Assembly: GCA_025765595.1 (NCBI GenBank)
Contig: JAIVFH010000093.1
Location: 62,001-126,000, forward strand
From: Obelidium mucronatum
Lineage: Eukaryota > Chytridiomycota > Chytridiomycetes > Chytridiales > Chytriomycetaceae
Length of the DNA: 64,000 nucleotides
Direction: 5' to 3'
The translations under genes and the position numbers were made by a program. Shown here in pieces: positions 56,480 through 64,000 of the stretch; position 1 is the stretch's first letter, and every line of letters starts with the position of its first letter. The notes beneath the pieces are model-generated. The model worked only from the letters and a program-made list of their open reading frames with translations, had not been told where the DNA came from and searched no databases.

Positions 56480-57973
56480 ATTAGTCGCAGTCGGATCATC
56501 CCAAGAGTACGGGATAGACTATACAGAGACTTACGCTCCTGTAATCAGAAAAGAGTCATTGCGGGTGATGATCGCTATGTCAGAACTGTATGACTGGCAC
56601 ATCGCGCAACTTGACGTTTCAGTCGCTTTTCTTTACGGCGATCTGAAAGAAAGAAACTTTATGCGAGCACCAGAAATGTTCCCGCAGTATGGACCTGATG
56701 GAGAAAGCCTAGTATGCGAAATATTTAGATCGCTATACGGGTTGCATCAGTCTGCGAAAGAATGGAACGATGTGCTTACAGCGTTTCTAAAGGAGAACGG
56801 GTATAACCAAAGTCAGAAAGGATTTATGTTTATTTCACAAATACGATAAAGAAACAAGAGTATTCGTATTAGTTTATGTTGACGATTTCTTGTTGATGTC
56901 TTCGAGTAAAGAAATACTCAAAGAACTAAAGAGAACAATCGGAAAGCGATTCAACATAAAAGACCTCGGAGATGCAAAACACGTAATTGGGATGCACTAC
57001 GAAAAGATTAATAATAAGAAATACAACGGCTCTTGGATTGGTCAATCCTGAGTACTGCCGCGAACTATTATTAAAGATGAACATGTGGAATAAAACAGTA
57101 AACTGGTAAAACCGTACCTATAGAAATAAAGAAAACTCCGATGTCTCCAGGATGGGAGCACGACGAGAAAAGTAAACTCCTAAGTAAGGAGAAGAACTCA
57201 GAATACAGGTCAGCGGTGATGAGCTTAATGTACTTAGCTGGACACACGCGACCCGATATAGTAGTTTGCAGTCCATGTACTAGTCGCAGTATCAGAATGA
57301 TGCACGCGAAGAAGACTGGAAGGCGCTGCTACACTTGTGCAGGTATCTGAGAGGAACATATGATTATGGGATTTTCTATCGAAAGTCAAAGAACCCACCA
57401 ATCTTATTTCCGACAGATGAATCGCTAGATCAATGGTTGCAGATGGAGTTTGGCGATATCGTTGGATACGCAGACGCCAGCTTTGCGATGTCAAAGGGAA
57501 GAAAATCCAGATCAGGATATCTCTTCATGATGTCGTCAGCGATCGTATCTTGGTATAGTAAGAAACAGTCAGTCGTAGCGCTGTCTTCAACAGAAGCAGA
57601 GTTTTACTCACTGTCTGAGGCAATAAAGGAAGCCCTCTGGTACAGACATGTACTGGAAGAGATCGGCTACCCGATAGAAAAGCCTACAGTAATAAACCAA
57701 GATAATAAGTCAACGATTGCAGTGGCAACAAACCCAAAGCACCATGCGATGATGAAGCACATTGACATTAGAGGAAACTTTATTCGTGATCATTTAAAGA
57801 AAAAGGCCGTTGAGCTGATATATTGCCCAACAGAAGACATGATCGCGGATATAATGACTAAAGCGCTGCCAGCGACGCAGCACAGAAAGATAGTCTCTCT
57901 AATGGGCATGAGGTCCCTCGCAGACTTACAGTTAAGAAGCCCGATTCGAGCTTTCACAGAACGCAAGTTCTGA
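56460..57973 (+). pseudogene. Element A RT (frame-broken) and RNase H
   Basis: RT continues in another frame with KFKARLVAVGSSQEYGIDYT, LDVSVAFLYGDLKERNFM and SLYGLHQSAKEWND. A second shift at about 56820 leads to VFVLVYVDDFLLMSS (catalytic YVDD) and FNIKDLGDAKHVIGMHYE. More breaks occur at 57010-57170, before RNase H reads clean from 57335: VGYADASFAMSKGRKSRSGY, VVALSSTEAEFYSLSEAIKE, HIDIRGNFIRDHLK, DIMTKALPATQHRKIV. At least four frame changes mean this copy as sequenced cannot make full RT. Confidence 0.8.
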
Positions 57974-58176
57974 GATCGTCCTATAGTTATTGTTTTTATC
58001 CTTTATAGACGAAGAGTAGAGGTTTTTCGATAGACTATAGATTGAGTTTTAGGAGTTGGGTCGTACCCATCGTGGCTGACGCCTGTTTTTCGATCTCCTG
58101 AGAGGAGACTCCTAGAATGAGATAGAGCGAAATTAGAAAGCTCTGACGGTGTATCGATATTCACCTTGAGGGGAGG

Positions 58177-58508
58177 TGTTGAAGGTAGTTAACCTTTATT
58201 GATATACAAGCTTAGAATTCGAGACACGTCAACGTCAAGTTTATTACGTAAGAAAACACAAGAATACTCCAAGTCTACCCGAGCTTCAGTTCCATCTTTG
58301 TAACCGTAAACCACTGGAGACAAGCGAATTAGTAATCAAGTCGCGAGGTGGGAAAAGGGGACAAAATGGAATATAAAAGTGAAACAACCTGAAACGGGGT
58401 TATAAAAGGAGGTGTACGTTCTAATAATAAACGACTGATAGTTCCCAGAAATGCATTACAACACACCTCCAGTGCAGAACAAAGGACCCGAAGACGCAGG
58501 GTCCAACA
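58177..58508 (+). repeat. 3' LTR of element A
   Basis: 332 bases; same sequence as the 5' LTR except one extra A and one substitution. Preceded by the purine-rich TTGAGGGGAGG and followed by the target duplication AAGGG. Confidence 0.93.
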
Positions 58509-61500
58509 AAGGGCCTTCCAGTGTATAGGTTGAGGGTTTTTTACGTGTTGGCCGAGTTTGCTTAACGTGAATAAAATATCCACTAGAGTTTTGTGCAGTG
58601 TGAGTAGAGTGCCAAATGCTACCTGATAAAGTTTTCCATCTATATCACAAGGGCTTTCAGTGGTGGGATTATCAAACTCTTTCAGGTCTGTCGACGTGTT
58701 CCAGGGGGTTTTGTCTTTGATGGCTTTGTTGGTGAGGAACGGTAGGCATGATTCAACAATGTAGCTTTCTTGATCCATGTCGAAACATCCCAGTGAGTAT
58801 GTTTTGCGGCAGCCAATGATAGTACCGACTTTTTCTTTGACGGTAATGGGTAATCGCACATGTAACCAGTCAAGGAATTTATCTGCATCAAGTCTGCAAC
58901 CAGGGTCGTCAGCAATTTCACCGTCATCTGCGTACCACTGCATGAATAAGATTTTCTCATGTTTGACTGATGTAAGTTGTTTCACCCATATTGATGGACT
59001 GGAAGGACATTGTTCGAAACCATATTCCCTGAACAGGCTATCGCGGCGGTTTGCAAAAAGGTAGGAACCGTCCCGTTGGCCATTAATAACCTTCAACCAT
59101 TGAAGGATATGTGTTGTAGCAGAAACGTTTGATGGAGTTGGAAACCCCTCGGGTATATATGTGAATACTGGGCGATCTGGGTTGTTTGGTGTTTGCAGAA
59201 ACGCGCCGTTAACATCCACTTTCCGTGTCATCATACCTCGCTGGACAACATGGATGGAGAAAATTTTGTTTGATTCAATGTCTGGAGTGGTAACGTAAAC
59301 TTGTCCAACATCGGCAAGGTTCTGTGAACTGCCGTCAGCAATGGCCCGAACGTACGGTTCATATAATCCAGTATCTTCATTGAGTTTCTCTGTAAGGCCG
59401 TAAAAGAGCGGAATAATCGGAGTTGTAGCTGCTGATTTCAGGACAAATTTGTAAGCAGATGCATCGTCAAGTTTTTTATGATGTTTGGTGAATGCATCTT
59501 TCCAGATTTGTAGTTGCATGGCATTTTTAATCGATATGTTGGCATCTCTTGATATGAGAGCGGAATAAGGCTTTCCTGTTGCTGTGTCGTAGTGCTGTGG
59601 TTGTGCAGTGTTTCTAGAAGATTGGCGAGTAAAAGGCGTTGGTGTCGGTGGCGGACTTTTGGTGATATCTGTAGTGGCAGTGGTTGTTGTAGGTGTAGTA
59701 GCTGTAGCGGTTGAAGCATTGGAGGCAGGTGTGAAAAATTCGTCATCTGAAGTTGATCCTGTAGGAGTAGAAGGTCTAGTTATTGGTACTGAGATAGGAA
59801 TAAAATCACTTGTATCAGAAGCGGCTTCTTCAAGCACTTGTAATGGACACTCTAAGGGCATGGCTATTAAGTCTTCTAGAGCATGGTCCTCATAGTGGTT
59901 GGACCAACGGATGGCTGTAATGTTTTCATGTTGTTTCCCTTGAAGTTGGTCGCTACTGAAAGCACTTTCAACAAAGTACGCGTCGCGAGAGTAAACGACC
60001 GACAATGGATCTGATATGTCCAGTAAGAATTTCCAGCCCATGCGTTGAATTGGGTGTCCATCATAGTTTCCGTATCCAATAAAATGTGCACGACGAGCAC
60101 GGGGACCTGTTTTCCAGTAGACTCCAATGTTTGCATCAGTGATAGTAACATGCTTTGGTAAAATACGAGGATAAGCTATGCAATTTAGAGTTCTCCAGTG
60201 TTTGACGAGTGGTTTCTTTCCAGTGAGTAGTTCAATCGGAGTTTTAGTCTCTTTTCCGTGTATTGTTCGATTGTCCACATATGTGTGATAGTATGCGTTG
60301 TTTAACCAGAAATTCATTGGTGAACCTGTTTGGATAATGTTGGCTCGAACGCGTTCCATCATAACTTTAAAATATCCATTAAGATGCCCGTCCTGGTTAT
60401 GGGCATCCATCATAGTAATTTGAATTGTCTTTGCTAGTTCCAAGCCAGCTTCCCGCATGAGTATACTCTCCGCCTCCCCAGATGGATCCATTCGGATATT
60501 CTGAACCTTTTCGTTGGTATGCGACTCAAGATAATCAATGGCAATACGTAACGTGCCAACAACATCAATAGCTCTGTGTTTGAAGAGACCGTAGCATAGT
60601 TTGAAGTTTATTGAAGGGACCATTACCCCCAACATACACGTGTGACCGTCAAGTGAAGGGTTGCTTTTCTCAGGAAAGAACACGTCAATTATTATAGTAT
60701 CCAGTGTTTTTCCTGGGGTCCAACCAGATTTGTTATACGGCAGTCTTGGCATTTTTGCAATTACACAGGTTTCACAGAAAAATTCCTTTTCTTTTGATCC
60801 ATTAAAGACAAGCCCATTTACAGCAGGAACAGTCTTCAATATTTGATCGATACCCGCATGCATGAATCTTTCATGCCAAGTTCTGAGAGAGGTATTTGGA
60901 AACGTTGAGCCCAGTAGCGCTTTAATTTTTGGGTCAGTTTCCAGTTGGAGTTGGGTAGCTGGTGAGTCCAGTAATAAATGAAATAGTCCATCGACTCCCT
61001 TTGCACGTGCCGATACCGTAAACACGTTATTCACCATTTTCCCAACGTATGCCGTCATTGTTTCATTGTCAAAATATACGTTAAATTTTTTGACTAGTAG
61101 CTTCCAGATGGAGACTAGGTTCTCTGTCGAATTAGGGATGTGTTCAACTCCCTTGAGTGTAAGACTGGAATCTTTGACATTGAAGTCGCCTTGAATACCG
61201 CTGCCTTTCAAGATAGCACCTGGAGCAATACCTTGTATAGAAGACGGTTTACATGTGGATAAGTTCTGTAATAGCGCGGCAGAGTATGTTAAGTGTTTTT
61301 GAGAACCCGAATCCAGGTAAGCGATAGGCGTATTATTGATAGGCATAGTCGGTGGAATAGAATCAGAATACTGTGCATGAGTAGCTTTATTGAAAGCACG
61401 GTGGATAACCAACTTTGTTTGACCAAAAGCAATACTAGTGTTCAATCCGTTTGTAGTCTCGGCAGGGTTTGCGTTTGGATTGCTTGGAGGAGAGTAAGCG
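58509..61500 (-). CDS. Element B pol: protease, integrase, RT
   Basis: About 980 residues read without a break until the nested element. Protease AYLDSGSQKHLTYSAAL; zinc motif LRTWHERFMHAGIDQIL and FFCETCVIAKMPRL; integrase with TLDTIIIDVFFPEK, NIRMDPSGEAES and HLNGYFKVMMERVRANI (Glu); YGNYDGHPIQRMGWKFL; a Thr/Pro linker; RT with TRKVDVNGAFLQTPNN, YIPEGFPTPS, CPSSPSIWVKQL and LFMQWYADDGEIADDPG (YADD instead of the usual YVDD). The frame runs upstream of 61445 (no ATG) overlapping the end of gag, so pol probably needs a frameshift from gag. Apart from the nested insertion it looks intact. Confidence 0.85.
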
Positions 61501-62036
61501 GATGTTTGTTTGGAGCAAGACGTAGAGACTGGAGAGTATTTTTAGCAGCATTAATGTTTGATTGATGTGAAACTTGACAATGGCTTTGTAACGCGTTGAT
61601 TCCGTAAACAATGTCCTCATTAATTCCCGCCGAAGATTTGAAAACAGTGAATAGAGTTTCGTCCGTATAGTCCTGGATTACGCCCCATACTCTGCTTTTA
61701 GCTGTTTCGAAGTTAGACACGATGCCATTGAATCTCATTTCTTGTTCAAACGTAGGTGTTTTGACAGTTCGGACAATTTCGCCCTCAACTAACTCATTGA
61801 GTCCGTAGATTTTCGCCTTGGACACGTGGGTGACAGGTACAGTCATAAATTTGACGAGAGTGTTGATAGGGATGGAGTCGGACCCTAACCCTGAGTTGGT
61901 AGAGAGCAGAGCCAGGAGGCAGGCCAATATTGCCTAAAACCTTTTTAATTTCTTGGTACCACTTCAGGAAATACGTGGTATAATTCGACTTGTTGAGTTT
62001 GTTGGACTCCTTTGGTTGGCCGTACGTGGCGAGCAT
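61442..62036 (-). CDS. Element B Gag, one frame break
   Basis: ATG 62036 opens MLATYGQPKESNKLNKSNYT, then TYFLKWYQEIKKVLGNIG. The frame shifts at about 61915-61930 into STNSGLGSDSIPINTLVKFM and continues ETAKSRVWGVIQDYTDETLF to TGA 61442. This is a copia-type Gag by position and its KLNKSNYTTYFLKW start. No CCHC knuckle seen. A sequence TTATCAGCACC lies between the terminal repeat and the ATG (minus strand) and could be the primer-binding site. Confidence 0.6.
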
Positions 62037-62062
62037 TGTGTTGTTTGTTGGTGCTGATAACG

Positions 62063-62126
62063 CTTTAGATTATTGGGAAGAATTAACTTTTATTCTTTTC
62101 CACCCACACACCAATAATGGTTAACG
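62063..62126 (-). repeat. Terminal repeat of element B (5' copy on minus strand)
   Basis: Identical to 50324-50387; followed on the plus strand by the target duplication GGGCT (62127-62131). Confidence 0.85.
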
Positions 62127-62194
62127 GGGCTAAACTGCCACAATCTTTTTCTCTCGCCACAAGATGCTGCTGCACTTTTCAAGCCTTTCAACAT

Positions 62195-64000
62195 TCACTT
62201 CACATCTTCGTACTCCACTTCAGCCTTTTTAACGACATTCTCCACAAAGCCTGAAAGCTTGCTCCCCTTTTCCAAGCCAAAGAACTCTTGTCTGAGATCC
62301 TCGTCACTCAAGTTGAGAACCACAACTTCATCAATGTTGGGATAATCGTCATTTTGATAGGCAAAGGAGTTGCCCATCTTGAACTCTTCCATAATAGTTG
62401 GGACATAATGAGTGCAGCAGATGAACAACACGTTACGTCCTTTCCGAGTTGTTCCGTTAAACATACGGTCAAAAAGAAAACATTCCCGTAAAAGGTCGGT
62501 CAAAGAGAATGCCGTAGAACCGTAGTTCTTCACAGCAAGACCTACAGTGAGGACTATCGATTCGAACTGGTCTGTGGCTGAACCAATCAGAATGGCATCA
62601 GATGAAGCCGACTTTGCCAAAGGCTTCAGGCATATTGGACCGGAGTCGAGTGAATCCAACAGCATACGCCAACAGTCTGGGTGCGCGGTACTTGAGTCAA
62701 GTTCGGGCGTCTTTGACCCAGCAGATGTAATTTTCGGAATTCGGCGCACAAGCGAAGAGAATGACACGGATTTGTAACCTCCAAACTTTGGACTGTTGAA
62801 GAATGCGGGAAGAACAAGGCTTGGATTCTTCGGTTCGGTGAATATTTCTTGAAATCGCTTCAGAAACATCCACTCAAACACATTTGCGTGATCAATAGAT
62901 ACTCGATTGGTATTTCCGACATGCTGTAGGTAAACTCTGAATGGCAACACATAATTCTCCAAGAGTGCTTTCACAATCGGATGTACGTATAATCGTGCTT
63001 TTTCAAGGGTTCCCTCCCAGGCAAAGAACGAATTGGTTGCAATATTTTCACGTGGAGTACTTTTACCACCAGCATCCTTGATCATTTTGCTTAGGTCGAC
63101 TTCCTCTCCAGCTTCCGAATCCTTCAGGAGCTGAATTACTTCCCCATTGAAATTATTCAAACAGAGTTTATCATAAAATGGCTTCCAATCTCGAATCTCG
63201 GGCGGCTCATTGCAATTCATAATTTCATCATAGGTCTTGCACTTTTTGAAAATTGCGAGAAGGGTACGAGGATGACCATTAGTCTGATGAAACAAATGAT
63301 TTGCGATTTTTTGGGACAGTTCCGCGGTAGGACAAAGATGGGTTGATATTGTATCAGGCTGTGCTGGAGAAATCAATGTCTTGTCCATGATGTCAAGAAT
63401 TGCCTCCGAACGAAGAAGATGGATATTCAAACGCTCAAATATGAATCTGCTGACTTTATGGTGCTGAGTGTCCAAAGGTCGCAGACCGACGTGGTTGAGA
63501 AAAGAGGCACGACCAAGAACAACGAAAAACACATTCTTCAAAGAAAGCCAGCTGTCAAGGATGTGCTCGCAGAATGACAGGAACATCTCTCTTTGCTTCA
63601 TGTCGTCAAGGGGGTCGATTTGTTGGTGGAAAGCCTTGCCAATTTCATCCAACACAATAAACACAGGACCACAGACGTCCGTCAAATCTTTCAAGAGGTT
63701 ACGGGCACTTTTCGGGGGCATGGAAAGAATAGCTGGAGGGGTATCGAACATGTCTATCAAAGCATCGCACAAGAGCTTGATCATCACAGCATTAAACGAG
63801 TCTTCCAACAGGGCTCCACTGCCAAACTCGATTGCAACAGTGTGACAGCCACAGAGAGTTTTTTGAAAATCATCTCTCTCCGCAACATTGGGCCATGTTT
63901 CCCTCGATTTGCGTATATAGTTCCTTCCAAAGGCAGACTTGCCCAAACCAAGCACATTGTCGGCAATGGGGATAATCCATTCCGGTCCACTCCCCCAAAA
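62195..64000 (-). CDS. CRN NTPase effector-like protein, longest copy, 5' end outside window
   Basis: 602 open codons from the right edge to the stop at 62195. Begins inside the P-loop domain: PEWIIPIADNVLGLGKSAFG (Walker A), CHTVAIEFGSGALLEDSF, PVFIVLDEIGKAFHQQIDPL (Walker B). It then extends ~330 residues beyond the end of the copies at 20813 and 46560: HPRTLLAIFKKCKTYDEIMN, ENIATNSFFAWEGTLEKARL, SIDHANVFEWMFLKRFQEIF, NVLFICCTHYVPTIMEEF and VVVLNLSDEDLRQEFFGLEK. These match the arrangement of full-length RHS/CRN NTPases with a C-terminal winged-helix/nuclease-like part. Header and NLS must lie beyond 64000. Its 3' end is ~70 bp from element B. Confidence 0.82.
   Translation of the reverse strand, partial: FWGSGPEWIIPIADNVLGLGKSAFGRNYIRKSRETWPNVAERDDFQKTLCGCHTVAIEFGSGALLEDSFNAVMIKLLCDALIDMFDTPPAILSMPPKSARNLLKDLTDVCGPVFIVLDEIGKAFHQQIDPLDDMKQREMFLSFCEHILDSWLSLKNVFFVVLGRASFLNHVGLRPLDTQHHKVSRFIFERLNIHLLRSEAILDIMDKTLISPAQPDTISTHLCPTAELSQKIANHLFHQTNGHPRTLLAIFKKCKTYDEIMNCNEPPEIRDWKPFYDKLCLNNFNGEVIQLLKDSEAGEEVDLSKMIKDAGGKSTPRENIATNSFFAWEGTLEKARLYVHPIVKALLENYVLPFRVYLQHVGNTNRVSIDHANVFEWMFLKRFQEIFTEPKNPSLVLPAFFNSPKFGGYKSVSFSSLVRRIPKITSAGSKTPELDSSTAHPDCWRMLLDSLDSGPICLKPLAKSASSDAILIGSATDQFESIVLTVGLAVKNYGSTAFSLTDLLRECFLFDRMFNGTTRKGRNVLFICCTHYVPTIMEEFKMGNSFAYQNDDYPNIDEVVVLNLSDEDLRQEFFGLEKGSKLSGFVENVVKKAEVEYEDVK

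Larger units (their letters stand above)
50978..58508 (+). mobile_element. Ty1/copia retrotransposon A, nested in element B
   Basis: 7.53 kb element with LTRs 50978-51308 and 58177-58508 that begin TG and end CA, flanked by AAGGG at 50973-50977 and 58509-58513. Plus-strand order gag, protease, integrase, RT, RNase H. A purine-rich tract (TTGAGGGGAGG) precedes the 3' LTR. The two LTRs differ only by one extra A (GGGAAAAGGGG versus GGGAAAGGGG) and one T/A change near the end, so the insertion is recent. Confidence 0.92.
50324..62126 (-). mobile_element. Copia-like retroelement B with 64 bp terminal repeats (split by element A)
   Basis: Identical 64 bp direct repeats at 50324-50387 and 62063-62126 bound a minus-strand gag-pol set. 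A 5 bp duplication GGGCT flanks them (50319-50323 and 62127-62131). Excluding the nested element and its duplicated 5 bp, the element is about 4.27 kb. Domain order on the minus strand: Gag, protease (AYLDSGSQKHLTYS), GAG-pre-integrase zinc motif (WHERFMHAG ... CETCVIAK), integrase, RT with YADD, RNase H. That is the Ty1/copia order. Confidence 0.8.

Overview
The window looks like nuclear DNA of a zoosporic (flagellated) early-diverging fungus, most likely a chytrid. Genes carry many 45-70 bp GT-AG introns. The content combines fungal-type permeases and membrane proteins, Crinkler (CRN) effectors, a KDZ transposon and Ty1/copia retroelements with animal-like signalling genes: rhodopsin-like 7TM receptors, a cyclic-nucleotide-gated channel and a CatSper-type auxiliary subunit. 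Species cannot be read from sequence alone.

Layout. 0-13 kb: a cluster of single-pass Ser/Thr- or Cys-rich surface proteins (1-471, 4323-5671, 8849-10278, and the tandem paralogues 10661-11748 and 11813-12559), a CNG/HCN-type channel (698-4206), an amino-acid permease (5730-7687, minus), a 3-methyladenine DNA glycosylase (7797-8579, minus) and a four-TM protein (12738-13296, minus). Many of these show one-base frame breaks. 13.7-20.5 kb: a FAM32A homologue, a large CatSper auxiliary subunit-like gene (minus) and a divergently transcribed SNAP-family gene. Introns of the CatSper-like gene and the DNA after the SNAP gene carry arrays of a short palindrome, CCGCC-TTC-GGCGG. 20.8-33.3 kb: one CRN gene, four plus-strand 7TM receptor paralogues, and minus-strand genes between them (KDZ transposase, a homeodomain/PHD gene and an HNH-like protein).

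33.6-46 kb: large coiled-coil protein (ATRIP-like?), the ESCRT-III protein CHMP7 (seven exons resolved), a Gln/Gly/His-rich protein and an F-box protein. 46.5-50 kb: a dead CRN copy and a modular CRN-like gene with a different C-terminus, an UNC93 fragment and a small gene. 50.3-62.1 kb: a minus-strand copia-like element with only 64 bp terminal repeats, split by a young plus-strand copia element (332 bp LTRs, 5 bp target duplication AAGGG). 62.2-64 kb: the longest CRN NTPase, running off the end.

Together, receptors, a cyclic-nucleotide channel and a CatSper-like subunit fit sensory control of a swimming zoospore (inference). The CRN copies sit beside transposable elements, as expected for a fast-evolving effector compartment. 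Exon structures were derived by hand from splice motifs and reading-frame continuity; those stated to close in frame were checked by summing exon lengths.
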